From positions 3,782,001-3,846,000 of the forward strand of contig JAHRBS010000007.1 of NCBI GenBank assembly GCA_024305745.1: 64,000 nucleotides of DNA, written 5' to 3'. Below the pieces are notes generated by a model. That model did not search any database. It had not been told where the DNA came from and was given only the letters and a program-made list of their open reading frames with translations. Below are positions 22,135 through 31,314 of the stretch, in pieces; the first letter of the stretch is position 1; each line of letters starts with the position of its first letter. The DNA is from Polyporus tsugae (Eukaryota; Basidiomycota; Agaricomycetes; Polyporales; Polyporaceae). The position numbers were made by a program, and so were the translations under genes.

Positions 22135-22462
22135 TGTTGAGCGCGGCACTGCCAAGCGCTGACAGCCAACATAGCCGCTAGGCTGTGACACCGCCATAGC
22201 GCCAGTTGTCACACATGCCAGATTACTCATAGCCTCGTCTATGATAATCACGCACAGCTCAACTGTGCACCGTGTATGCTACTGTACAGTTCTTATGTAA
22301 TCTAGTAGTATATATACGGGCTCCCCAGAGCCCCCAATACAGGGAGTTCCTTACACCCTACCACCATCATCACTTAACAAGCCTCAACAACCCCTCCAGG
22401 TGAGTATGCGGAGCTTCCGCTAGAGTTGCTGCCCGGTGTGGGCTTTGCCCCCGGGTTCAACA
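22135..22462 (+). repeat. 5' LTR of element 2
   Basis: Begins TGTTGAGCGCGG and ends GGGTTCAACA. It contains TAGTATATATACGGG as a core promoter (about 22305-22319) and the consensus donor CAG/GTGAGTATG at 22397-22408. Confidence 0.95.
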
Positions 22463-22474
22463 GGTTATGAGCCC
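22463..22474 (+). promoter_or_regulatory. Primer-binding site of element 2
   Basis: GGTTATGAGCCC directly after the LTR, complementary to the anticodon arm of initiator tRNA-Met, as in element 1. Confidence 0.8.
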
Positions 22475-22579
22475 TGAGGACGCCCAGGTACTGCGCCGCT
22501 CATTGCTGGCTGCGACCTGTGAGGCTCCCAGCTCGCCTGGAATCCCTTCGTCGCCGTTATGGCAGACGACCTGTTGGAT

Positions 22580-22659
22580 GGATGTGGCGCGATTATCCGC
22601 TGCCTGCCATCCACAGCGGTGGAGCTGGATGTGGCGCGCCTTCGAGGTCGCTGCCTGCC
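22580..22659 (+). repeat. Imperfect direct repeat in the retrotransposon leader
   Basis: GGATGTGGCGCG occurs at 22580-22591 and 22627-22638, each followed by CGCTGCCTGCC (22598-22608 and 22649-22659). The same repeat exists in the element 1 leader (about 17260-17340). Confidence 0.7.
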
Positions 22660-22780
22660 CTCCACCAAATAGAGGGGGAACCTATGCCAGCGCGTTTTTC
22701 CATGACCGCTGCCCTAAAAAGTCTTTGTGGATGTTGACTGACACGTCTTCTTCCCTCCAGACTTTAACCCCTCTCGCACA

Positions 22781-25700
22781 ATGTCGAACGCGCTCTACAC
22801 CGCCGTTACCAGCGTCCTCACGGGCCCCAACTACCTCGAGTGGGCCGTGACCATGGAGTCCTACCTCCTGGCACAAGGACAGTGGAAGGTCATCAACGAG
22901 TCTCGCCCCGCCACCGACGCTGACAAGCAAGCGGAATGGGACGGACTCAACGGCAAGGCCATGGGTAACATCTGCCTTCGCCTCGCTCAAAGCATCATCA
23001 GTGCCATCGCTAGCAAGACCACTGCCGCGGACATCTGGAACCACCTCAAAACGAACTACGGGAAGCCGGGCATCCCAATCGTCTATCAAGACTTCCGTGC
23101 CGCGATCAGTCTCACCGTCCCCAGCGACTCCAATCCTATCCCAGCCCTCGACAAGCTCGAGGCGCACTTCCAGCGCCTTGATACCAACAAGTTCGACGTT
23201 TCAGAGCACGTCAAGGGGATGATGCTCGTCTCCAAGCTCCCTCAGTCCATGGATCCCGTCATCCAGGTCTACATCTCTGGCCTCAAGGATGACGCTGCTG
23301 GCCCTGCCATCAAGAAGATCACGCTCGCCGGCGTCCGCCAGGCCGTGATCATGCACTGGGAACAGCGCCAAGGACGTCACCAGTCGCGTAACAACGCCAA
23401 CAAGATCAGCGCTGTCAAGCGCAAGGGGCCGGACCCCAACTTCCGTCAGCAGCAGCAGCAGCGCCCTCAGCGGCAGCAGCAGCAGCAGCAGCAGCAGCGC
23501 CCTGATGGGCAGCAGCAACAAGGTGGACGCTCTCGCGGCCGCCGCTCTGGACGTAGTCGTGGTGGACAGCCAGGTGCGCACCAACATGCGCACTTTGCCC
23601 ATATAGTTGACGTGGCGCCTTTTGCCCACATCACTGACGTCCCAACCACGATCACCCAGGGCCCCAGCGGAGTGGAGGATCCGCGCGCTCTCATGCGCAA
23701 GCCCGTCCGCGCAAAGACAGGGGACAACAAGTACCCCTCGCTCACGTCTGCCATATCCCTCGCCGAGGAACTCGGCATCCAGCCGACGTTCGAGCGCATC
23801 CGCATCCTCGAGGACCTCGTCCGACTCCAACAGGCCCCTCGCGCCCCAGAGGAACAGAACCGTGCGGCCTCGCCCGCGGCCACCCCACTCGCATCTTCAT
23901 CAACCCGATCTCCGACGATGAGTGGTGGCGACGACTTGCCCAGTGGCACCGAGGAGAGCAGCAGTTCACAGTTCGAGGACTCAGACAGCGAGGAGGACCG
24001 CGCGCCCAAGCGCAAGCGCACCCTCAGGGAGCGCATGTCAGAGCGCACCCTAGAGGAGCGCCTCGCCCCTCTGGACGACCCGATGAACGAGCTGACGGAC
24101 GACGAGGACGTCGTGTCGCTCGGCGTGGTTGAAGATGAAGTTGAATCTTTCTTCGATCATTACTGGTCAGTCTATTCTTCTCCCCACAACAAGTTGTATG
24201 CTGACTTCGCGCCCTTAATGGCAGCTGATAATGTCACAAGTCCCTCTTGTCGTGTAAACAGCCCGCATGTATCTGTAGCTATAGAGCAGAATACATGTCC
24301 TCACCACTCTTCACATGCTAAGTGTGCGCGCTGTAAGGGAAAGAATAAGCAGATTGAACGGCAAGACTCGAACATGTGGATGCTCGACTCAGGAGCGTCA
24401 ATGCACTTTACATTCAACATGAGTGACTTCGCCGATTTCCGGTACTACAAAGTCCATCGACCGCTATACACAGCAGATGGGGTCACGTTCATGACTGGTG
24501 AAGGGACTGTCTTCCTAACTTTAGAGTCTGGAAAGACCATAAGGCTGATGAATGTCGCCTTGGTCCCAAATCTTACCAACAAACTTGTTTCAATGGGAGC
24601 ATTACTCCGTGAAGGAATGAAAGCGCGTGCATCGACCGCTAGTATCTCCTTCTACCAAGCAAATGAGCTTGTAGTCACGTTTCAACCACGAAACGTTGGT
24701 GACACTATTTATGTCATCTTCACGCAGCCTTTACTGGCGCGAAACATGATCACAGCCTTTGAAGCTGTCGACTATGATACTCTACACCGTCGCTTAGGAC
24801 ACCCTTCACGCGATGTGCTGAGACATGCTCGGAAACACACTGACAAGTGCCCGCATGTTGAGATTCCCAAAGAGGACTCGATTTGCCGAGGATGTGCTGA
24901 AGGCAAAATGCCATTGCAATCCCATCCGCTCGATCTTAGACGAGCGTCGAAACCTTTTGAGCTAGTCCACACGGACCTCAAAGAATTCCCTGTCCCTTCG
25001 TACCACAAACACAAGTACGCTATACTGTACTATGATGACTACACTTCACACATGTGGACCGTCAAACTTCGTACCAAGGACACTGCCCTACAATCTACGC
25101 GACAATGGTTGACATATGTCGAAAACCAATATGGCGCGAAGGTGCAGAAATGGAAATCTGATGCTGGAGGTGAATTGAAATCAAAAGCCTTCACGAATAT
25201 GCTCAAGGACAGAGGCATCGAGATTATAACCAGTGCACCACACATTCATCAACAGAATGGCCGTGCCGAGCGCATAATTCGTACGCTCATGGACAAAGGA
25301 GAGGCAATGCGACACGACGCTTGCATACCTCAGTCCTGGTGGGAATTCTCCTTTGATCATGCTACACACGTCTATAACAGAACACCTATGCGTCGTCTGG
25401 AATGGCGAACCCCCTATGAACTTCTATACGACTCCAAGCCAGACATTAGCCACCTACGCATCTTTGGATGTGGAGCCTATGTCTTCTTGCCACCTGAAGT
25501 GCGGAAGAATAAACTATCCCCCAAATCAGAGTTGATGGTTTACCTTGGCATCGGCGATGGAGGTCACAATTATAAGTTCATGCGCCTACCAAACAATGTC
25601 ATCTTTACAGCTGCTCAAGCGCTATTTGATGAACATATGTTTCCGAAGTGTCCGCACGAGCAGAAGCGACAGAGGCAGCAGATTGCGCCCAATGAAGAGG

Positions 25701-28165
25701 AATCACAGGAATCCGCGGACCAAGTCCCCGCTCCTAAGAATCTCCCTGATGACGATGAGGAGCCACATTGTCCTCCCAAAAACCTTCCTTCTAAAAAGGA
25801 CAAGGGCAAGGCGCGAGACGTCGCACCTCCTGCACCACCGGCTGAACTACCTGTACAGCGTACCTCACGCAGACAGACGCCGCGAAGTGTGCATAGCCCT
25901 GTGTTGCCGCAATCTCCTCCGGTTGAAAGATCTGGCGCGAGTTCTCCGCGACGATCTGGGAGAGAACGGAAAGTACCAGTTCGCGAAGGGAATGTCTATG
26001 GTGAATCACGACACCCTACAGACATTTTCAAGGACATAGAGAAACGGGAATCGTGGAAGAAAATGGTTGAAGTTCGTGGAGAAACGAGTCGCTCTCGTAC
26101 CGCGCCACCATCCAGAGATGAGAGGCTTCCCGGGCCTAGCTCTTCTCGATCACTTCTGCGATCACGCAATGAACCCGTACTCCGTCCACCTTCGAAATGG
26201 ACCACGCCACGGGAGCCTACTCCCATGATCTCACCTAGTAGCAGCGACACTGAGGAAGAGGATGACTCTGGTCCCATACCGGAACCTATACCTGCAGAGC
26301 CAGTCCCTCCACCTCACTCAGGCGCTCCTAGTGAGCAAAGCTCAGAGGCACACTCGAACGAAAGTTCTGAGGAAGAAACTGATGATGAGGACGAATCATC
26401 TGAATACGAAGATGATGATGATGAAGACGCGTCCTCAGAGGAAGTCGAAGATGCCCTGCGTGATCCAGACGGAACTGATGTGGCAGAACTATGCCGGGAA
26501 GGGGGAGCATATCTCATCCAATACCTTATTTCTAAGGCTATCCCACCAGACGATGAGGGGGAGAAGGCCTCGCCACTTAATGTGCGCGAATGGACCTTCC
26601 GTGATATCGCTGTCCTACCAAAGGATGAGCGAAAGGAGTGGTTCAACGCTTGCCGCGAAGAATTAGAGGCTCTTCGCAGGCGCGATGTGTATGACTTGGT
26701 TGACCGGCCCAAAGGGCGAAAGGTCGTCAAGAACCGCTGGGTATTCGACGTCAAAACTGACGGACGAAAGAAAGCCAGGCTTGTTGCGAAAGGCTTCTCC
26801 CAGGTCGAAGGCGAAGACTTCGACAAAATATTCTCCCCAGTTGTACGATTCGAGACAGTGCGTCTCATCACAGCATTAGCAATGCTCGAGGACTGGCATA
26901 TCTCAGGCCTCGATGTACGCAGTGCCTACCTATATGGCAAGCTGGACGAAGAGATATATATGGAGCAGCCAGAAGGGTTTCGCACACCCGGCACAGAGCA
27001 CAAAGTCCTCAGACTCAAACGTGCTCTATATGGGCTTAAGCAGGCAGGTTTAGCGTGGTGGCGCACCTTGTCTGAGTCCATGACATTGATGGGCTTTAAA
27101 CGGCTCAGCAATGATGCAGGCATATACATCTACAAACGCTCTGATGGAGCACTTGTAGTTGTTATCGTCTACGTTGACGATGCACTCTTTTGTGGGCGAA
27201 ATAGGAAGCTCGTAGCTGAACTGAAAGCTCGCTTCATGAGAAAGTGGGAGTGTCGAGACCTTGGCGATGCCAAAGAGTTCTTACGCATGCGTATTACACG
27301 CAAAGGCAACGATATCCACCTGGATCAATGCGCCTACCTAGAGAAAGTACTGGAACGTTGCGGCATGACTAACGCGCGACCAGCTACTACTCCGCTCCCA
27401 GCAGGTTACCAACCTGAGCCCAACAAAGAGCAATCCACACCAGAGCTTCGCTCTAGGTTCCAGACAGTCATCGGTTCCCTACTGTATATCATGTTAGTAA
27501 CAAGGCCAGACTTAGCCTTCGCTGTGACAAAATTGTCCCAGTTTGCATCCAACCCATCTGAGGAGCACCTCAAGCGTGCACTCTATATCTGCCGCTATCT
27601 GGTTGGAACCAAGGATTACTCCCTGGTTTACAAAGGCAAAGCTCAGACTGGCTTAGTTGCCGGTACTGACTCTGATTGGGCATCAGATCCCAACACTCGA
27701 CGCTCGCAGACAGGATTCTTCCTGAAACTAGCGGGTGGTGTTTTCTCGTGGACTTCACGTGCACAGAAAACGATTGCTCATTCCTCAACTGAGGCTGAGT
27801 ATATGGCGATGAGTGATTGTAGTCGCCAAGTAGTCTGGGTTCGCAACCTACTTGCAGAACTCGGCTACTATATCGATCATATACCTCTTTCTGGAGATAA
27901 CCAAGGGTCTATCTTCATTGCATCAAATCCAGTAACGGAGCCGAGGTCTAAACACATCGACATCCGCTATCACTACATTCGGGAGGTACATGAAAAGGGC
28001 ATCGTCGACCTATTCTACATTGAAGGTGACGACAATCCCGCCGATATATTCACCAAGAACTTGGGAGCGACGAAATTTGTTAAATTCCGCTCTCAACTCG
28101 GGCTCCACTTTCTACGGCCAGCTTATAGCGCCAAATCCGCTTTCGTACCCATGCCGAGTACTTAG
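22781..28165 (+). CDS. Copia gag-pol polyprotein, element 2
   Basis: Intact 1794-aa frame with the same domain order and motifs as in element 1: protease MWMLDSGAS, integrase D-D-E, reverse transcriptase YVDD and RNase H. The protein appears identical to that of element 1. The Gln codon run (CAG repeats at about 23447-23523) encodes the poly-Gln tract. The stop codon is followed at once by the polypurine tract. Confidence 0.95.
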   Translation: MSNALYTAVTSVLTGPNYLEWAVTMESYLLAQGQWKVINESRPATDADKQAEWDGLNGKAMGNICLRLAQSIISAIASKTTAADIWNHLKTNYGKPGIPIVYQDFRAAISLTVPSDSNPIPALDKLEAHFQRLDTNKFDVSEHVKGMMLVSKLPQSMDPVIQVYISGLKDDAAGPAIKKITLAGVRQAVIMHWEQRQGRHQSRNNANKISAVKRKGPDPNFRQQQQQRPQRQQQQQQQQRPDGQQQQGGRSRGRRSGRSRGGQPGAHQHAHFAHIVDVAPFAHITDVPTTITQGPSGVEDPRALMRKPVRAKTGDNKYPSLTSAISLAEELGIQPTFERIRILEDLVRLQQAPRAPEEQNRAASPAATPLASSSTRSPTMSGGDDLPSGTEESSSSQFEDSDSEEDRAPKRKRTLRERMSERTLEERLAPLDDPMNELTDDEDVVSLGVVEDEVESFFDHYWSVYSSPHNKLYADFAPLMAADNVTSPSCRVNSPHVSVAIEQNTCPHHSSHAKCARCKGKNKQIERQDSNMWMLDSGASMHFTFNMSDFADFRYYKVHRPLYTADGVTFMTGEGTVFLTLESGKTIRLMNVALVPNLTNKLVSMGALLREGMKARASTASISFYQANELVVTFQPRNVGDTIYVIFTQPLLARNMITAFEAVDYDTLHRRLGHPSRDVLRHARKHTDKCPHVEIPKEDSICRGCAEGKMPLQSHPLDLRRASKPFELVHTDLKEFPVPSYHKHKYAILYYDDYTSHMWTVKLRTKDTALQSTRQWLTYVENQYGAKVQKWKSDAGGELKSKAFTNMLKDRGIEIITSAPHIHQQNGRAERIIRTLMDKGEAMRHDACIPQSWWEFSFDHATHVYNRTPMRRLEWRTPYELLYDSKPDISHLRIFGCGAYVFLPPEVRKNKLSPKSELMVYLGIGDGGHNYKFMRLPNNVIFTAAQALFDEHMFPKCPHEQKRQRQQIAPNEEESQESADQVPAPKNLPDDDEEPHCPPKNLPSKKDKGKARDVAPPAPPAELPVQRTSRRQTPRSVHSPVLPQSPPVERSGASSPRRSGRERKVPVREGNVYGESRHPTDIFKDIEKRESWKKMVEVRGETSRSRTAPPSRDERLPGPSSSRSLLRSRNEPVLRPPSKWTTPREPTPMISPSSSDTEEEDDSGPIPEPIPAEPVPPPHSGAPSEQSSEAHSNESSEEETDDEDESSEYEDDDDEDASSEEVEDALRDPDGTDVAELCREGGAYLIQYLISKAIPPDDEGEKASPLNVREWTFRDIAVLPKDERKEWFNACREELEALRRRDVYDLVDRPKGRKVVKNRWVFDVKTDGRKKARLVAKGFSQVEGEDFDKIFSPVVRFETVRLITALAMLEDWHISGLDVRSAYLYGKLDEEIYMEQPEGFRTPGTEHKVLRLKRALYGLKQAGLAWWRTLSESMTLMGFKRLSNDAGIYIYKRSDGALVVVIVYVDDALFCGRNRKLVAELKARFMRKWECRDLGDAKEFLRMRITRKGNDIHLDQCAYLEKVLERCGMTNARPATTPLPAGYQPEPNKEQSTPELRSRFQTVIGSLLYIMLVTRPDLAFAVTKLSQFASNPSEEHLKRALYICRYLVGTKDYSLVYKGKAQTGLVAGTDSDWASDPNTRRSQTGFFLKLAGGVFSWTSRAQKTIAHSSTEAEYMAMSDCSRQVVWVRNLLAELGYYIDHIPLSGDNQGSIFIASNPVTEPRSKHIDIRYHYIREVHEKGIVDLFYIEGDDNPADIFTKNLGATKFVKFRSQLGLHFLRPAYSAKSAFVPMPST

Positions 28166-28175
28166 CGAGGGGGAG
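28166..28175 (+). promoter_or_regulatory. Polypurine tract of element 2
   Basis: CGAGGGGGAG between the stop codon and the 3' LTR. Confidence 0.85.
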
Positions 28176-28503
28176 TGTTGAGCGCGGCACTGCCAAGCGC
28201 TGACAGCCAACATAGCCGCTAGGCTGTGACACCGCCATAGCGCCAGTTGTCACACATGCCAGATTACTCATAGCCTCGTCTATGATAATCGCGCACAGCT
28301 CGACTGTGCACCGTGTATGCTACTGTACAGTTCTTATGTAATCTAGTAGTATATATACGGGCTCCCCAGAGCCCCCAATACAGGGAGTTCCTTACACCCT
28401 ACCACCATCATCACTTAACAAGCCTCAACAACCCCTCCAGGTGAGTATGCGGAGCTTCCGCTAGAGTTGCTGCCCGGTGTGGGCTTTGCCCCCGGGTTCA
28501 ACA
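28176..28503 (+). repeat. 3' LTR of element 2
   Basis: Differs from its 5' LTR at two sites near 28292 and 28302 (G instead of A in both). Element 1 shows the same two 5'/3' differences. Confidence 0.95.
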
Positions 28504-29369
28504 GGGTGTTTATATATGATTTGCGTCGCGGGCGCACGTGCAAGTTGGCGTTGAGCAGCGCACCTTCGGGGACCAGGTCGGACCCTCAGTGTCACGTTGG
28601 CGCAGGTGAATAGCGTTCCGGATAGGAAATCTGAAGTGCACATCTACGATCAAGCTTCTCAAGTGTAGCATATACAATCACATTCTCACCGCAAGGCGGT
28701 ATAGCAAGACATATATACACGCTCATGAATCGAATATAAAGACGGCTTACCCTACATCCCGCAACATTCTGCAAGCGACGCACGATGCTACCTTCCTGCT
28801 TGTATACAAAACCTGGACGCAATATTGCCAGCAATCAGCCCACAAAGCGTTCGTCAACAACAGATAGGTGACGACGGACATTGCATGATCTCCCGTATTC
28901 AACGACCCCTTCCGAGTCCACATTCAGTCCACATATGCGGGCGCAGGGCATCTTTACGATTATCGGTAAGCGACACCTGCAACGGACAAATATCATACGT
29001 TCCATACACACAAACCTTTTCTTACATACGCGGCTTGCTGCGACGCTACAAGCGCTAGCTGTCGTGGCAACATAATAAGTGAAAAAAGGAGAAACGACCG
29101 ACCGGACGTAGTACCGTAGTGCGAGCTATAGGTAAAGCGACATAACGAGAAAGGGTGAATGGTACCGCACCGCATGACTGTCTACAACCACCCTCTAACC
29201 TTGAATCTCGACGCCAACCCGTACGACAGTCGAGGACATGCACGAGGCAGCAATGAGTCAAAATGATGATGGGGATAAAGGAAGGGGTGGAGGGGACGGA
29301 CTGGTGACCACATCCCGTCGGCGTCTCGAGCGTCCTCGGTGACGGAGAGTCCAATGATGTATGCGCCGC
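28504..29369. other. Intergenic, no gene seen
   Basis: Begins with the right target duplication (GGGTG) and a minus-strand TATATAAA at 28509-28516. The remainder holds no supported reading frame and includes the 3' flank of the BuGZ-like gene. Confidence 0.4.
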
Positions 29370-30904
29370 CTACAAGAAATCCTCGGCTCTGGCTCGCTTC
29401 TTGCCACGCATCTCCTCGGCAGGTACGTTGGGCACGGGGCCGTCAGCGGATACAGGGAAGAAGTACTTAGGGTTTCTTGACCGCGTCTCCTCCTATGGAA
29501 CGGTTAGTCAATGGGGAAAGGGATGACCGTATAGATGAACTTACGGGCGAGAAGTTCGCATCTGACCACTTGAGAACCGTATCCTTCTTGAACGTCGGGT
29601 TGACCTGCGCCAACGATGGGTTCGGTAATACGAGCGGAGTCGGTGGAACTGTCGACACCGGCCGTGACTGTTGTTCTTGTTGCTGTTGCTGTTGCTGGCC
29701 GTACGTAGGCGGGGGAGGCGCGACAGGGGGGAGGAATGCAGGACCAGGGGGAGGAGCGCCAGGCACTCCTGGAGGAGGTGATATTGGTGACGCACCGGCA
29801 ATAGGAGGAATATTGACGCCAGGAGGTAGGACTCCCGGGGGCGGAGAGAATCCTGGAGGCGGTATGCCTGGTGGAAGCATACCCGGAGGCAGGAACGGAG
29901 GCGGGAAGGGTGGTCTCACACCTGGAGGGAACGGGGACATACCCGGTGGCAACATGCCAGGGGGTGGCGGAGAACCAGCGAAAGGCGGCGGAGGCATACC
30001 CGGGAACCCCGGGGGCGGTTGCATGCTATTGAAGCTGAAAATTAGAACGAGTCTAAGAAGACGAGAAAAATGACTCACCCAGGTGGCAAATGCATACCGG
30101 GAAGGGGGAAAGGTGGTAGACCTGGGAAACCTGGAGGGGGAACTCCGGGCATGAAATGGGGCGCACCTAGAGGCATACCAAGAGGAACACCTGGGGGTGA
30201 CATGACGGGAGTCGGGGCGGCGGGAGTCGTAGGAACGGCGTATGTTTGCGAGGGAGCAGCATAGACCGCGCCGGACGCAGCATCGGGCACGGCGGGCGCA
30301 CTGGCTGCCTCTGAAGCGCCCATGAGAGCCTTGTGGGCTGCTAGCTGGGCCTTGAGCTCGTCCTCAGAAAGAGGGCGGTTCTCAATTTTCGGTCGCTTGG
30401 ATTGGGGTTGGGTGATCGATCCAGGGTTCAAACCGAGCTCGATCTCCTTACGTCGCTTGTAGTCCGCCACGTCAGGGACGGGGATACCCTCCATACCGAA
30501 TATCTCCACTTCGTAGCCATCACGACCGGGAAGGGCGTTGTCAATACGAGGGAGACTGCGAGAAAATGTGAGAGGGCAGCGGGGTGAAAGGACACTCTAG
30601 TAACGACTCACTTCTCGGGCTCTAGCTTGTGGACCTGTTGGATGTGGACCGCTAAACCGCCGGCTGTGTTCAAGCGACGAGGGCAGAGGTTACATTTGAA
30701 GTGCTTGGCTTTCTGGTGCTGCATCAGCACTGGAATGTGTATCAGCAAATGTATGCGCACAACACGCATAGAAGTACTCACCTTTCTCATCCTCGAACTC
30801 CCTCTCACAATACCAGCACCAAGGACGGAGGATCTAGGAACCCTTTAGGATACGCATCTTGTTTCAGGAGCATCACATACCTGCTTGTTCTTTTTCTTGG
30901 CCAT
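29370..30904 (-). CDS. BuGZ/ZNF207-like zinc-finger protein
   Basis: Six exons: 30904-30881, 30833-30782, 30729-30612, 30555-30079, 30034-29545 and 29492-29370, total 427 aa. The N-terminus (MAKKKNKQ, then [20 protein letters not shown]) and the two C2H2-type fingers with Cys14/Cys17, His30/His35 and Cys38/Cys41, His54/His59 match ZNF207/BuGZ over its whole finger region, including the [11 protein letters not shown] block after the fingers. The middle is Pro/Gly/Met-rich and low in complexity, as in animal BuGZ. The last exon adds [11 protein letters not shown], preceded by [10 protein letters not shown]. That resembles the Bub3-binding GLEBS motif with its paired glutamates. BuGZ homologues act in the nucleus and on spindle microtubules, stabilise Bub3 and associate with splicing factors. 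Assignment is firm from the fingers and supported by the GLEBS-like end. Confidence 0.9.
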
Positions 30905-31314
30905 AACGGTGAAAACGGACGCAGCGGAGGATACAGCGGGGTGGGCTTCGAGGACGACGACGGGCGGTGCTGAGAGTGTCGTTCAAGGAAAGTTTGCGCG
31001 TAAGCGGATATTCAGACGGCGATGCGGATATTTAAATGGCCAGGGGGAAGTCCTTGTGGATTCTATCGGAGAATAATTACAGGCGGCAATTTCCGAACAC
31101 TATGTATGTACTGCATTTATTTGATACAGTGTCGATGCGCAACCACTGCGGATCAAGCTGCGGATTGCAATTGGTGTCCCTGGCACTGGCAGCGTCCTCG
31201 AGGCCGACAACGTCTAGCTCGACAATGATAGCGATACTCGCCGTATCTACATAAGTAACGTCAGAAGGCTACACCGTCGACGGACGACTCGCTGTTTTTG
31301 CCTGCCCCTCTACG
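30905..31314. promoter_or_regulatory. Divergent promoter region, BuGZ-like gene / hydrolase
   Basis: 410 bp separate the two start codons, which point away from each other. No shared motif was singled out; a bidirectional promoter is inferred from the arrangement. Confidence 0.45.

Larger units (their letters stand above)
22400..22760 (+). other. Candidate leader intron spanning the LTR end and primer-binding site
   Basis: A near-perfect 5' splice site (CCAG/GTGAGTATG) in the LTR pairs with a pyrimidine-rich acceptor (TTCTTCCCTCCAG) 20 nt before the gag ATG. If used, splicing removes 361 nt including the primer-binding site. Seen as consensus only; there are no transcript data. Confidence 0.4.
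22135..28503 (+). mobile_element. Complete Ty1/copia LTR retrotransposon, element 2 (plus strand)
   Basis: 6369 bp, the same length as element 1. LTRs lie at 22135-22462 and 28176-28503 and differ at only two positions. Target duplications GGGTG lie at 22130-22134 and 28504-28508. The primer-binding site is at 22463-22474, the polypurine tract at 28166-28175, and the gag-pol frame at 22781-28165. It is inverted relative to element 1, 4.35 kb away. Confidence 0.95.

Noticed and set aside
30415..30440. tRNA B-box-like GGTTCAAACC
   Set aside because: It lies in the BuGZ coding exon. No A box or cloverleaf can be formed around it.
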